DNA of 64,000 nucleotides from Microbispora siamensis (GCF_016863095.1 NZ_BOOF01000003.1:1-64000), one strand, 5' to 3'. Shown: positions 35,278-44,641, numbered from the stretch's first letter. Numbers and translations are program-made. Notes: generated from the letters alone by a model not told the origin.

Positions 35278-35598
35278 ATGCCGGAAAGGACAGTGGCGGT
35301 CGCCTCGCGCTCCGGCCTGCACGCCCGCCCCGCCAAGATCTTCGTCGAGGCGGCGGCGCGGCAGACGGCGCCCGTGCGCATCCGCGTGGGCGACGGGAAG
35401 GCCGTCCCCGCCAACAGCATGCTGGGCGTGCTGACCCTCGGGGCCGGGCATGGCACCGAGGTCACCCTGGAGGCCGAAGGCCCGGGAGCGGAGGAGGCCC
35501 TCGCCGCCCTCGTGGACCTGCTGTCCCGCGACCTCGACGCCGAAGGGGCCGAGGGGGCCGCGGACCCCGGAGCCGCCGAGGCTTCCGGGGCCGCCTGA
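35278..35598 (+). CDS. ptsH: HPr phosphocarrier protein
   Basis: This 106-residue HPr has the phosphorylated H15 in SRSGLHARPA. ANSMLGVLTL (45-54) holds the regulatory-site serine position (S47). The Ala/Glu/Gly-rich tail after residue 88 is longer than usual. It is last in the operon and carries phosphate from enzyme I, which is not in this window, to EIIA. Confidence 0.95.
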   Translation: MPERTVAVASRSGLHARPAKIFVEAAARQTAPVRIRVGDGKAVPANSMLGVLTLGAGHGTEVTLEAEGPGAEEALAALVDLLSRDLDAEGAEGAADPGAAEASGAA

Positions 35599-35627
35599 GC
35601 CGCCGGGGGCCGCCTGACCGGTGCCGA

Positions 35628-35655
35628 GGCTGCCCGGCCGCCCGGCCGGGCAGCC
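35628..35655. terminator. Hairpin ending the PTS operon
   Basis: Arms of 13 bp (35628-35640 and 35643-35655, GGCTGCCCGGCCG and complement) lie 30 bases after the HPr stop and 27 bases beyond the stop of the convergent tetR gene. It likely works in both directions. Confidence 0.7.
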
Positions 35656-35681
35656 GTCCCGGACGGTAGGTGGGTGCTCGA

Positions 35682-36260
35682 TCAGGGGGCGACGGCGCGG
35701 GCGACGCACTCGCGCAGGAGGGCCCGGCGGCGGTCGTGGTCGGCGGCGGGCTCATCCGCGGTGGCGGCGTAGAAGCCGCTGGCCGGGGACCAGGCACAGG
35801 CCATGGCGATGACCAGGGCGATCAGGTCGAGAGGGTCGCCCTGGCGGAGCCGTCCGGCGGCCTGGGCGGCGGCGATGGCGGCGAGTTTCGGTTCGTCGCG
35901 GGGGGTGTCGGTGAGGCGTCCTGTCGGACGTCGTTCCAGCCGCAGCCAGGCCATGAGGCGGACCAGTTCGGGATGGCGCAGGTTCTCGTCGTACATTCCC
36001 ACGGCCCAGCCGGGCAGGTCGTCGGCGTCGAAGGCGACGGCGCTCATGAGCCGGTCGGCGTGGTCGGCGATCACCGCGTCGAACAAGCCGTCCTTGCTGC
36101 CGAAGTAGCCATAGACCTGGGCTTTGTTGGTGCGTGCGGTGGCGGTGATGCGGTCGATCCTGGCGCCGGCGATGCCTCTTTGCGCGAACTCCTCGGCGGC
36201 CGCGTCCAGAATCCGGCGCCTGGTCGCGGCACCCTTCGGTGTGGTCGGCAGCTCGGGCAT
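35682..36260 (-). CDS. TetR-family repressor of the adjacent dehydrogenase
   Basis: This 192-residue protein has the TetR DNA-binding domain at 12-60 (ATRRRILDAAAEEFAQRGIA, RTNKAQVYGYFGSKDGLFDA). An all-helical effector domain ends in CARAVAP-like sequence. It is divergent to the alcohol dehydrogenase with 93 bases between, and two matching operator copies lie in the gap. Confidence 0.9.
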   Translation of the reverse strand: MPELPTTPKGAATRRRILDAAAEEFAQRGIAGARIDRITATARTNKAQVYGYFGSKDGLFDAVIADHADRLMSAVAFDADDLPGWAVGMYDENLRHPELVRLMAWLRLERRPTGRLTDTPRDEPKLAAIAAAQAAGRLRQGDPLDLIALVIAMACAWSPASGFYAATADEPAADHDRRRALLRECVARAVAP

Positions 36261-36273
36261 GACCTCAGCCTAG

Positions 36274-36292
36274 CAGACAGACTAGTCGGTTT
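36274..36292. promoter_or_regulatory. TetR operator copy 1
   Basis: CAGAC (36274-36278), six bases, then GTCGGTTT (36285-36292): an imperfect copy of the site at 36323 with the same half-site spacing. It lies 14 bases upstream of the tetR start, fitting autorepression. Confidence 0.5.
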
Positions 36293-36322
36293 ACTTCTCG
36301 GTCGAGTGTGCCCTACGCTGAA

Positions 36323-36344
36323 AAACAGACCGAATAGTCTGTTT
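36323..36344. promoter_or_regulatory. TetR operator copy 2
   Basis: Perfect arms AAACAGAC (36323-36330) and GTCTGTTT (36337-36344) are separated by CGAATA. The site ends just before the GGAGGA ribosome site of the dehydrogenase, so binding would block its expression. Confidence 0.65.
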
Positions 36345-36353
36345 GGAGGATCC

Positions 36354-37406
36354 ATGCGTACCACCACCGGCTGGATGAGCACTGGGGGCGCCACCGCGCT
36401 GCGGCGTGTCCGGATCGAGCGCCGCGACCTGCGCGACGACGACCTCGCGGTCCGCGTCGACTACTGCGGCGTGTGCCACAGCGACCTGCACCGGATCGGC
36501 GGCCTTCTCGGCGAGGGCGCTCTGGTCCCCGGCCACGAGTTCACCGGCACGGTCACCGCCGTCGGCGTCGCGGTTACCGAGTTCTCGGTGGGCGACCGGG
36601 TCGCGGTCGGGACCGTCGTCGACTCGTGCGGGGTCTGCGAGATGTGCCGGATCGGCCAGGAGAACTTCTGCTACGAGGGCCCCGTCACCACCTACGGCGG
36701 GATCGACCGCGTCGACGGCACCAGGACCCAGGGCGGCTACAGCCGCGAGTACGTGGTACGCGACCGGTTCGCCTACCACCTGCCGGACGGGCTCGACCAG
36801 GCCGCCGCCGCACCGCTGATGTGCGCCGGGGTCACCGTCTGGGAGCCCCTGCGCACGGCCGGGATCGGGCCCGGGAGCCGGGTCGCCGTGGCCGGCCTCG
36901 GCGGGCTGGGGCACCTGGGGGTGAAGCTGGCCGCCGAGCTGGGCGCCGAGGTCACCGTCCTCAGCCGCACACCCGCCAAAGCGGAGGACGCCCACAAGCT
37001 CGGAGCGGTCGACACCCTGGTGACCACCGACGACCGGCAGACTCAGCGGGCACGCGGCAGGTTCGACCTCATCCTGGACACCATCCCCGTCGCGCACGAC
37101 CTGTCCCCGCTGCTGCGCATGGCGGCCCTGGACGGCACCCTCGCCCTGCTCGGCTACCCCCTGGAGCAGGCGGTGCGGATCCTCGACCTGGTTCAGGGCC
37201 GCAAGAAGCTGACCTCCTCGGGCACCGGCGGCCGCCGCCACACCGGCGAGTTGCTGGACTTCTGCGCCGACCACGCCATTACGGCCGACGTCGAGGTGCT
37301 GCCCTCGGCGCGCGTTCAGGAGGCACTCGACCGCCTTGGCCGCGGCGACGTCCGCTACCGCTTCGTGCTCGACCTGTCCGACCTCGACCAGCCCGCCGAC
37401 TCATGA
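36354..37406 (+). CDS. Zinc-dependent alcohol dehydrogenase (YahK/cinnamyl-alcohol type)
   Basis: The 350-residue MDR enzyme has the catalytic motif CGVCHSDLH (C41), PGHEFTG (H61, E62), structural zinc cysteines in VVDSCGVCEMCRIGQENFC, and nucleotide motif VAVAGLGGLGHLGVKLA. The pattern fits NADP-dependent broad-range aldehyde reductases. GGAGGA precedes the ATG at 36354. It is controlled by the divergent TetR and may detoxify aldehydes. Confidence 0.9.
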   Translation: MRTTTGWMSTGGATALRRVRIERRDLRDDDLAVRVDYCGVCHSDLHRIGGLLGEGALVPGHEFTGTVTAVGVAVTEFSVGDRVAVGTVVDSCGVCEMCRIGQENFCYEGPVTTYGGIDRVDGTRTQGGYSREYVVRDRFAYHLPDGLDQAAAAPLMCAGVTVWEPLRTAGIGPGSRVAVAGLGGLGHLGVKLAAELGAEVTVLSRTPAKAEDAHKLGAVDTLVTTDDRQTQRARGRFDLILDTIPVAHDLSPLLRMAALDGTLALLGYPLEQAVRILDLVQGRKKLTSSGTGGRRHTGELLDFCADHAITADVEVLPSARVQEALDRLGRGDVRYRFVLDLSDLDQPADS

Positions 37407-37473
37407 ACCGCGGCCGCTCCACAGCGCGCTCCCGTTCGTGGAGACTGGGAGGGCGGGGAAGGAGGACCAGCCG

Positions 37474-38403
37474 ATGGTGGCGCGGACACGGGGGACGGCG
37501 GACTCGGACGAGCGCGACGAGCGCGACGAGTCGCGCTTCCTGCACCGGTTCTTTCTCCACCGGCGGCCCGCTCCCGCGCTGCGTCCGCTGGTCGCGTGGT
37601 ACAGCGGCTATCGCGAGGCCGGAGTCCCCCCGGCCACGCATCGCGGCCTGCCGTCGCCCTACCTGACGATGATCGTCACGCTCGACGACCCGCTCGTCGT
37701 CACGGCGCACCCCGATCCAGGCACCCCGCCGGGGTCGTACGACACGCTGGTCGGCGGGCTGCACACGAGCCCGGCGCTGATCGAGCACGACGGGCGGCAG
37801 TCGGGCGTGCAGCTCGCGCTGACGCCGCTCGGCGCGCGGGCCCTGCTCGGGCTGCCCGCCGGGGAGCTGTCCGGGCTCGATCTGGACGGCGCCGAGGTGC
37901 TCGGCCGGCTGGCGGGCGAGCTGCGCGAGCGCCTGCTGGAGGCGTCCGGCTGGGACGAGCGCTTCGCGGTCCTCGACACGGTCCTGTCCCGGCACGCCCG
38001 CCCGACGCGGGCGCACCCGGCCGAGGTGGCGCGGGCGTGGCGGCGCCTGCTGGCCACTGGCGGGCAGGTCACCGTGTCCGGTCTCGCCCGCGACGCGGGC
38101 TGGAGCACGAGGCACCTCAACGCCCGGTTCCGGGAGGAGATCGGCCTGTCCCCCAAGGAGGCGGCGCGGGTCGTGCGGTTCGACCGGGCCCGGCGCCTGC
38201 TCCAGAGCGCGGTGGCGTCCGGCCGGCGGCTCACGCTGGCCGACGTGGCGGCCGAGTGCGGGTTCTACGACCAGGCGCACCTCGCCCGCGAGTTCGGCGC
38301 CCTCGCCGGCTGCTCGCCCAGCCGGTGGCTGACGGAGGACGGCGTGCAGTTCCGAAACGTCCAAGCCGGGACGGGGGACGGCTCGCCAGACTCGGTGGCA
38401 TGA
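37474..38403 (+). CDS. AraC-family transcriptional regulator
   Basis: The 309-residue regulator has an N-terminal sensor domain (RRPAPALRPLVAWYSGYREA) of the DUF6597 type. The C-terminal AraC pair of helix-turn-helices follows at about 200-295 (VSGLARDAGWSTRHLNARFR, RARRLLQSAV, LADVAAECGFYDQAHLAREF). AGGAGG precedes the ATG at 37474. It overlaps the VOC gene by four bases, so the two likely serve one function, perhaps antibiotic or electrophile response. Confidence 0.9.
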   Translation: MVARTRGTADSDERDERDESRFLHRFFLHRRPAPALRPLVAWYSGYREAGVPPATHRGLPSPYLTMIVTLDDPLVVTAHPDPGTPPGSYDTLVGGLHTSPALIEHDGRQSGVQLALTPLGARALLGLPAGELSGLDLDGAEVLGRLAGELRERLLEASGWDERFAVLDTVLSRHARPTRAHPAEVARAWRRLLATGGQVTVSGLARDAGWSTRHLNARFREEIGLSPKEAARVVRFDRARRLLQSAVASGRRLTLADVAAECGFYDQAHLAREFGALAGCSPSRWLTEDGVQFRNVQAGTGDGSPDSVA

Positions 38404-38822
38404 ACGACACCACACCAGCACCCCAGGTATGGCCCACGCTGCGGGCCAGGGACGCACGCGCCCTGATCGCCTTCCTCGTCGAGGCGTTCGGCTTCGAGGA
38501 GACCGCCGTGTACGGCGAGGGCGACCGCGTCGACCACGCCCAGCTCTCCTGGCCGCACGGCGGCGGGATCATGCTGGGCAGCGTACGGGACACGCCGGAC
38601 GACAAGTGGAACCTCACGCCCGGCTCCTTCGGCGCGTACGCCGTGACCGACGATCCGGACGCGTTGTTCGCCCGGGCGACCGCCGCGGGGGCGCGGGTCG
38701 TCCAGGAACTGCACGACACCGACTACGGGTCCCGCGAGTTCGCCGTCCGCGACCCGGAGGACAACCTCTGGTCGTTCGGCACCTACCGGGGCGAGCCGCG
38801 GAAGCCCTCCACCACGGGGTGA
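38400..38822 (+). CDS. VOC/glyoxalase-family protein
   Basis: The 140-residue protein has the paired beta-alpha-beta-beta-beta modules of the vicinal oxygen chelate fold: VWPTLRARDARALIAFLVEA, then FGAYAVTDDPDALFARATAA and SREFAVRDPEDNLWSFGTY. Such proteins bind antibiotics (bleomycin resistance type) or act as small metal enzymes. It is coupled by ATGA to the AraC regulator. Confidence 0.88.
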   Translation: MNDTTPAPQVWPTLRARDARALIAFLVEAFGFEETAVYGEGDRVDHAQLSWPHGGGIMLGSVRDTPDDKWNLTPGSFGAYAVTDDPDALFARATAAGARVVQELHDTDYGSREFAVRDPEDNLWSFGTYRGEPRKPSTTG

Positions 38823-39012
38823 GGCAGGGGACTGACTCCCCACCATGGTTCCGGCGGTGCGCGGGATGGGCCGTGATCACCGCCGGAACCTGCCTTTACA
38901 GGATCTCCTCTCCTGAGGGCGTCGGGACGAATACCACGGCAAAAAGCGGAAAGGGAGGTATTGAAGAGGACAAACAGCTCAAACGAGATCAAATAGCGAG
39001 AGGAGCCGTCCC

Positions 39013-40674
39013 ATGACGGACGTCTCGAGCATGGGACCGGAGCCCGGGGACGAGCGTCCGGTGCTGACCAACCGTCAAGGGCACCCGGTCTACGACAACC
39101 AGAACCAGCGGACGGTCGGCGCGCGTGGCCCGGCCACTCTCGAGAACTACCAGTTCCTGGAGAAGATGAGCCACTTCGACCGGGAGCGCATCCCGGAACG
39201 GGTGGTGCACGCGCGCGGCACGACGTCGTACGGCTTCTTCGAGGCGTACGGCATGTGGGGCGACGAGCCGATCGCCCGGTTCACGAGGGCGAAGCTGTTC
39301 CAGGAAGCCGGCAAGCGCACCGACGTGGCGGTGCGGTTCTCGACCGTGATCGGTGGGCGCGACTCGTCCGAGTGCGCCCGGGATCCGCGCGGGTTCGCCG
39401 TGAAGTTCTACACCGAGGACGGCAACTGGGACCTCGTCGGAAACGACCTCGCGGTGTTCTTCATCCGCGACGCCATCAAGTTCCCCGACGTGATCCACGC
39501 GCTCAAGCCGGACCCGGTCACCTTCCGGCAGGAGCCGAACCGGATCTTCGACTTCATGTCGCAGAGCCCGGAGAGCATGCACATGATCGTCAACCTGTTC
39601 AGCCCGCGCGGCATCCCGGCGGACTACCGGCACATGCAGGGCTTCGGGGTGAACACCTACAAGTGGGTGAACGACCGGGGCGAGACCGTGCTGGTGAAGT
39701 ACCACTGGATGCCCAAGCAGGGGGTCAGGAGCATGACGGCCGAGGACGCCGCACGCATCCAGGCCCACGAGCTGGGCCACGCCACGAAGGACCTGCACGA
39801 CGCCATCGAGCGCGGCGACTACCCGGAGTGGGAGCTGCTCGTCCAGATGATGAGCGACGACGAGCACCCCGAGCTGGACTTCGACCCGCTGGACGACACC
39901 AAGGTCTGGCCGGAGAACGACTTCCCGGCCAAGCCGGTGGGCCGGATGGTCCTGAACCGGACCGTGGACAACGTCTTCGCCGAGAACGAGCAGATCTCCT
40001 TCGGCACCGGCGTCCTCGTCGACGGGCTGGACTTCTCCGACGACAAGATGCTGGTGGGCCGCACGTTCTCCTACAGCGACACCCAGCGCTACCGCGTCGG
40101 GCCGAACTACCTGCAACTGCCGGTCAACCAGGCCAAGAACGCCGACGTGCGGACCAACCAGCGCGACGGCTTCATGACCTACCGGCAGGACCAGGGGGGC
40201 GAGAACCCGCACGTCAACTACGAGCCCTCGATCACCGGCGGGCTGCGCGAGGGGCAGTTCCCGACGCACGACGAGCAGGGCCCGGAGATCGTCGGAAGGC
40301 TCACCCGCAAGCGCATCCCGCGGACCAACGACTACAAGCAGGCGGGCCAGCGCTACCTGCTCATGGAGCAGTGGGAGCGCGACGACCTGGTGGAGAACTT
40401 CGTCACCATGCTGTCGCGGTGCGACCGGCCGATCCAGGAGCGCATGGTCTGGCACTTCCTGCTGGTCGAGGACGACCTCGGGCTCCGCGTCGGCGAGGGG
40501 CTCGGCATCACGCCGGACGACGTCAAGCACCTGGAGCCGCTCGCGAGCCAGGACCTGACCGACGAGGACAGGGAGCGCCTGGCCAACCTCGGCAAGAACG
40601 GCCCGCGCGACGTCTCGGGCCTGAAGATGACGCACTGCGTCCCCGACGAGCGGGCGACCGTACCCGCCATGTGA
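39013..40674 (+). CDS. katA: Monofunctional haem catalase
   Basis: This 553-residue catalase has the N-terminal signature [14 protein letters not shown] and the catalytic histidine H66 in [16 protein letters not shown]. The asparagine region [20 protein letters not shown] and the haem tyrosine motif [20 protein letters not shown] follow. It breaks down hydrogen peroxide in the cytoplasm. AGGAG precedes the ATG. It is a single gene ended by a hairpin at 40694. No regulator of the FurA or OxyR type is adjacent. Confidence 0.96.
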   Translation: MTDVSSMGPEPGDERPVLTNRQGHPVYDNQNQRTVGARGPATLENYQFLEKMSHFDRERIPERVVHARGTTSYGFFEAYGMWGDEPIARFTRAKLFQEAGKRTDVAVRFSTVIGGRDSSECARDPRGFAVKFYTEDGNWDLVGNDLAVFFIRDAIKFPDVIHALKPDPVTFRQEPNRIFDFMSQSPESMHMIVNLFSPRGIPADYRHMQGFGVNTYKWVNDRGETVLVKYHWMPKQGVRSMTAEDAARIQAHELGHATKDLHDAIERGDYPEWELLVQMMSDDEHPELDFDPLDDTKVWPENDFPAKPVGRMVLNRTVDNVFAENEQISFGTGVLVDGLDFSDDKMLVGRTFSYSDTQRYRVGPNYLQLPVNQAKNADVRTNQRDGFMTYRQDQGGENPHVNYEPSITGGLREGQFPTHDEQGPEIVGRLTRKRIPRTNDYKQAGQRYLLMEQWERDDLVENFVTMLSRCDRPIQERMVWHFLLVEDDLGLRVGEGLGITPDDVKHLEPLASQDLTDEDRERLANLGKNGPRDVSGLKMTHCVPDERATVPAM

Positions 40675-40693
40675 GATCCGCCGTGCGGATCAG

Positions 40694-40725
40694 GGCCCGG
40701 CCGGGAACTCCCGCGCCGGGCCTTT
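40694..40725 (+). terminator. Terminator of the catalase gene
   Basis: Arms GGCCCGGC (40694-40701) and GCCGGGCC (40715-40722), extended inward by CGGG/CCCG with one bulged base, are followed by TTT. It starts 20 bases after the catalase stop. Confidence 0.75.
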
Positions 40726-40922
40726 CACATGAGCCCGAGGGAGCGCCGTGCATGCGGCCCCACACCCGGAGCGCGAGCGCGACGGCCGCCGGAGGCAGAT
40801 CCGGGAACGAGCGAGCGCCCGCGAGGGTCGTCCCCACCGGTCGCGGGGGCGGCCCTCATAGGGCTTCCCCGCCGGGGGCCGCTACCCTACGGGGAGGCTG
40901 CGATGTTGAGGAGTGTGCGACT

Positions 40923-42044
40923 ATGCGCGTTATTGATGCTTTCCGGCAGGCGTACGGCGGCGAGCCCGCCGGAGTCTGGCACGCGCCCGGCAGGGTCAAC
41001 CTGATCGGAGAGCACACCGACTACAACGACGGCTTCGTGCTGCCGTTCGCGGTGCCGTGGGGCGTCACCGCGGCGGTCAGCCCCCGCGAGGACCTCACCA
41101 TCCGGATCTCCTCGCTCCAGGCCCCCGGCGAGGAGCAGGTGCTGGAGGACGTCGAACGGGCCGAGGGCTGGGCCCGCTACCCCGCCGGAGTCGTCTCGAC
41201 GATGCGCGGCGCCGGGCTGCCGGTGCGCGGCGCGGACATCGTGATCGACGGCGACGTGCCCAAGGGCGCCGGGCTGTCCTCGAGCGCGGCCCTGGAGGTG
41301 TCCGTCGGGCTCGCTCTGAACGACCTGTACGGCCTGGGCCTGGAGCCGATGGCGCTGGCCAAGCTGTGCCAGAAGGCCGAGAACGAGTTCGTCGGCATGC
41401 CGTGCGGGATCATGGACCAGGCGGCCTCCGCGCTGAGCAAGGAGGGGCACGCGCTGTTCCTCGACTGCCGCTCGCTGGCCAGCCGCGCCGTTCCGTTCGA
41501 CCTGTCGGCGTACGGCCTGCAGATCCTCATCATCAACACCGGCGTGCACCACGAACTGGCCGACGGGCAGTACGCCAAGCGGCGCCAGGACTGCGAGAAC
41601 GCGGCCAAGCACCTCGGCGTCCCGTCGCTGCGGGACGTCACCGACCTCACCGCGGCCCTGTCCAGGCTCAGCGGCGACGAGCGGGCCCGCACCCAGCACG
41701 TCGTCACCGAGAACCACCGGGTGGAGGCCGTCATCGGGCTGCTGCGGGCGGGAGCCGTACAGGAGATCGGCGCCCTGCTCAACGCCTCCCACCTGTCGCT
41801 GCGCGACCAGTTCGAGGTCTCCTGCCCCGAGCTGGACGTGGCGGTGGAGGGCGCGGTCAAGGGCGGCGCGCGGGGCGCGCGGATGACCGGCGGCGGCTTC
41901 GGCGGCTCGGCCATCGCGCTCGTCGCCGACGACCGGGTGGACCGGGTCCGCACCACCGTGGAGCAGGCCTACGCCGAGCGCGGCTGGGCCGCGCCGACGT
42001 TCCTGCCGGCCACCCCGGCGGCCGGCGCCCACCGCGTCCGCTGA
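40923..42044 (+). CDS. galK: Galactokinase
   Basis: This 373-residue GHMP kinase has the galactokinase signature GRVNLIGEHTDYNDGFVLP (24-42). The ATP loop is PKGAGLSSSAALEVS. QKAENEFVGMPCGIMDQAAS holds the catalytic aspartate. The C-terminal motif is GARMTGGGFGGSAIALV. It phosphorylates galactose at C1 in the Leloir pathway. No galT or galE lies next to it. AGGAG lies nine bases before the ATG. Confidence 0.96.
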   Translation: MRVIDAFRQAYGGEPAGVWHAPGRVNLIGEHTDYNDGFVLPFAVPWGVTAAVSPREDLTIRISSLQAPGEEQVLEDVERAEGWARYPAGVVSTMRGAGLPVRGADIVIDGDVPKGAGLSSSAALEVSVGLALNDLYGLGLEPMALAKLCQKAENEFVGMPCGIMDQAASALSKEGHALFLDCRSLASRAVPFDLSAYGLQILIINTGVHHELADGQYAKRRQDCENAAKHLGVPSLRDVTDLTAALSRLSGDERARTQHVVTENHRVEAVIGLLRAGAVQEIGALLNASHLSLRDQFEVSCPELDVAVEGAVKGGARGARMTGGGFGGSAIALVADDRVDRVRTTVEQAYAERGWAAPTFLPATPAAGAHRVR

Positions 42045-42049
42045 GCCTC

Positions 42050-42820
42050 CTACGTCAGGGGCGGGAAGTCCGGCGGCCGGCGTTCGAGGAAGCTCGCCAC
42101 TCCCTCGGCGAAGTCCGGCCGCCGGAACGACTCCATCATCAGCCGTACGGCCTCGTCCCTGGCCTCGTCGAGCCCCGCCTGCCAGCCGCCCCAGATCTGC
42201 CGCTTGATGATCGCCATCGAGGCGGGCGAGCACTGGGTGGCCAGCTCCTTCGCGTACGCGACCGCCTCGGCGAGCAGCCGCTCCCCCGGCACCGCCCGTA
42301 CGGCGAGGCCCATGGCGCAGGCCTCCGCGCCGGTGAAGACCCGGCCGGACAGCAGCAGGTCCATCGCCCGCGCCTGCCCCGCCAGCCGCGGCAGGATCCA
42401 GCCCAGGCCCCACTCGGCGACGAGCCCGCGCCGGGAGAACGCGGTCGTCCACTTGGCGTCGTCGGCCGTGACGACCACGTCGCACACGAGCGCGTGGACC
42501 ATCCCCAGACCGGCGCACGCGCCGTTGACCGCCGCGACCACCGGCGTGCGCAGGGTGGTGGGGAACGTGTTGGGCCGCGGGTCCTGCTCATCCGTGTAGT
42601 CCCCGGACTGGATCGCCGTCAGGTCCGCGAAGTCGGCCCCGGCGCAGAAGCCCTTCCCCGCGCCGGTCACCACGATCGCCCGTACGGACGGGTCGCGGTC
42701 GGCCTCCTCCAGCAGGTCGAAGTAGCGCCGTCCCATCTCGGCGGTCCAGGCGTTCAGCCGTTCCGGCCGGTTCAACGTCAGGATCCGCACACCGCCGTCG
42801 TCCTCGGACAGCACCACCAT
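42050..42820 (-). CDS. Enoyl-CoA hydratase/isomerase family protein
   Basis: This 256-residue crotonase-fold protein has the oxyanion-hole segments GAGKGFCAGADFADL and AVNGACAGLGMVHALVCDVV. The position after the second segment (ADDAKWTTAFSRRGLVAEWG) carries the usual catalytic-acid Glu. It is probably a CoA-ester hydratase of fatty-acid or amino-acid breakdown. It is 38 bases downstream of the nitric oxide synthase gene on the same strand and converges on galK. Confidence 0.9.
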   Translation of the reverse strand: MVVLSEDDGGVRILTLNRPERLNAWTAEMGRRYFDLLEEADRDPSVRAIVVTGAGKGFCAGADFADLTAIQSGDYTDEQDPRPNTFPTTLRTPVVAAVNGACAGLGMVHALVCDVVVTADDAKWTTAFSRRGLVAEWGLGWILPRLAGQARAMDLLLSGRVFTGAEACAMGLAVRAVPGERLLAEAVAYAKELATQCSPASMAIIKRQIWGGWQAGLDEARDEAVRLMMESFRRPDFAEGVASFLERRPPDFPPLT

Positions 42821-42858
42821 CGTCGCCCTCCTTAACCCGAACTATGTTCTACACGGTT

Positions 42859-44013
42859 CTACATCAGGGGCGGGCGGTGGACGTAGGCCGGCGTGAGCCG
42901 TACGTCCTCGTAGTAGCGGTGGAAGACCGGCGTCGCGGCGCCGGACAGGGGCGGCACGATCCAGGACCAGTCGGCGGGGCAGACGCGCCCGCTGCGCTCC
43001 TCCCGCTCAAGATGGGTCAGGAACCGCCGCGCCTCGGTGTGATGATCGGTGATCGTGACGCCGTCCTCCGCGAAGGAGTGCAGCACGGCGACGTTGAGCT
43101 CCACCAGGGCCTGGTCGCGCCAGAGCGTCCGATCGTGGGAGGTGTCGAGGCCGAGCCGCTCGGCCACCACCGGGAGCTGGTCGTAGCGGTCCCGGTCGGC
43201 GAGGTTGCGCGCGCCGATCTCGGTGCCCATGTACCAGCCGTTGAACGGCGCGCACGGATAGGTGACGCCGCCGATCTCCAGCGCCATGTTCGAGATCGCC
43301 GGCACGGCGTGCCACTTGAGCCCCAGGTCGGCGAACCACGGGAAGGCCGGGTGCCGGAGGGGCACCTCCAGGACCACCTCGCGCGGCACCTCCCGCAGGA
43401 CCAGGGCGCCCTTGGCCTCCACGACCAGCGGCAGGACGTCGAACCTCGTGCCCTCCCCACGCCAGCCCATCCGCAGGGCCCGCTCGGTGATCTGCGCGTT
43501 CGCCGGGTCGCCGAGGACCGAGCCGTCCTCGCGTACGTACCCGGCGTAGCGGATGAGCTGGTCGTTGAGGATCCGCGGCGCCCGCTCCCCCGGCCGGTCG
43601 GGGGCGAACACCGTGATCGTGGGGCGGATCCTGCCCTTCCCGGTGGCCGCCCTCAGGTGCTCGACGCACTCCTCGGCCACGCCGTCGGCGGTGTCCACGT
43701 GCCGCCGGTCACGAACCTGCAGCGACCGCCAGTAGAGGCGCCCGATGCATCTGTTGCTGTTGCGCCACGCCACCCGCGCGCCGAAGGTCAGCTCGCCCGT
43801 GGTGTGCGTGTACGTCCCCGTCTGGTCGATCTCCGCGAGGACCTCCCGGAGCCGGACCTCCACCGGGCCCGCCACCGGGTTCTCCGCGTGGTGGAGCCGG
43901 ATGAAGTTCTCCGCCTCCCGCCTGTCGATCTCCTCCCCACGCTCCCGTACGGGCGCGGGGGTCTTCTTCGATTTACGCCAAGTCAGCACGACCGCCACAC
44001 ACTTCGCGCTCAC
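42859..44013 (-). CDS. nos: Bacterial nitric oxide synthase, oxygenase domain
   Basis: This 384-residue protein carries the NOS signature WRNSNRCIGRLYW with haem-thiolate C89 (counting from GTG 44013). It also has the L-arginine site GWYMGTEIGARNL with E265, and the pterin-side segments DWSWIVPPLSG and FHRYYEDVRLTPAY. There is no reductase domain, as in other bacterial NOS, which borrow redoxins. It makes nitric oxide from arginine in the cytoplasm, for stress defence, signalling or nitration in natural-product pathways. The exact start is unsure, since no strong ribosome site is visible. No nitrating P450 gene is adjacent. Confidence 0.95.
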   Translation of the reverse strand: MSAKCVAVVLTWRKSKKTPAPVRERGEEIDRREAENFIRLHHAENPVAGPVEVRLREVLAEIDQTGTYTHTTGELTFGARVAWRNSNRCIGRLYWRSLQVRDRRHVDTADGVAEECVEHLRAATGKGRIRPTITVFAPDRPGERAPRILNDQLIRYAGYVREDGSVLGDPANAQITERALRMGWRGEGTRFDVLPLVVEAKGALVLREVPREVVLEVPLRHPAFPWFADLGLKWHAVPAISNMALEIGGVTYPCAPFNGWYMGTEIGARNLADRDRYDQLPVVAERLGLDTSHDRTLWRDQALVELNVAVLHSFAEDGVTITDHHTEARRFLTHLEREERSGRVCPADWSWIVPPLSGAATPVFHRYYEDVRLTPAYVHRPPLM

Positions 44014-44144
44014 GGGCGCCCCGCGCCGGTTCCGGGCCGGCGGTGACACCCTTCCGCAGTGGCCCTCACCCCACTGCGCCGTCCGTGGTCCGCGGCAGCC
44101 GCGACCGGTACGGCCACGGCGATCACATTTTCCGCGAAGTCCAC

Positions 44145-44163
44145 GGATTTGTCCGCCAAATCC
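44145..44163. promoter_or_regulatory. Inverted repeat upstream of nitric oxide synthase
   Basis: GGATTTG (44145-44151) and CAAATCC (44157-44163) form a perfect palindrome with a 5-base centre, in the 300-base gap before the nos gene. It is a candidate operator; no known consensus is matched. The rest of 44014-44274 shows no gene. Confidence 0.35.
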
Positions 44164-44274
44164 ACACACCGGCGCAGAGGCGGTGCGCAACTCACCGATC
44201 GCTCGATCGGCCGCACGTCTCGAAGGACGCGACCGCTGTTATAGCGACCGGCGACCCGTACGTGGACACGAAAA

Positions 44275-44309
44275 CCCCGGGGCGGTGGTCTGTGACCACC
44301 GCCCCGGGG
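44275..44309 (-). terminator. Terminator of tRNA-Asn
   Basis: A 16-bp perfect stem (44275-44290 and 44294-44309) with loop TGT is followed, in the minus direction, by TTTTCG. It lies eight bases past the tRNA 3' end, a classic Rho-independent terminator. Confidence 0.9.
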
Positions 44310-44316
44310 TGAAATG

Positions 44317-44389
44317 CTCCCGCGATAGGACTCGAACCTATAACCTGCCGGTTAACAGCCGGCTGCTCTGCCGATTGAGCTACACGGGA
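44317..44389 (-). tRNA. tRNA-Asn (anticodon GTT)
   Basis: The minus strand folds as a tRNA: acceptor TCCCGTG pairing with CGCGGGA, D arm GCTCAATCGGCAGAGC, anticodon stem CCGGC/GCCGG around loop TGTTAAC with anticodon GTT, and T arm with GTTCGAGTC. The discriminator is G; CCA is not encoded. Length 73 bases. Confidence 0.96.
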
Positions 44390-44641
44390 TCGTGCTGTAC
44401 TGCTCTGCTCCGCTCGTTCCGGCCTTTCGGCTTTCCTTGCGGCGCGGAACTAGATTAGCGCACTCCGGGGGGTGTCTGTCACATCGATTCCGTCCGCGAG
44501 TCGTCGGGTCTTGATCGGCATACGGCAAAGAGCGCCCGGACAGCGGCAGGAGCCCGCCCGGGCGGGGCCGGGACGGCTGCTGTTGGATAGAGACAGGCCC
44601 TCGGGGTAGGGGGGCGGGGAACACGAGCGCGGAGGTGGAAG

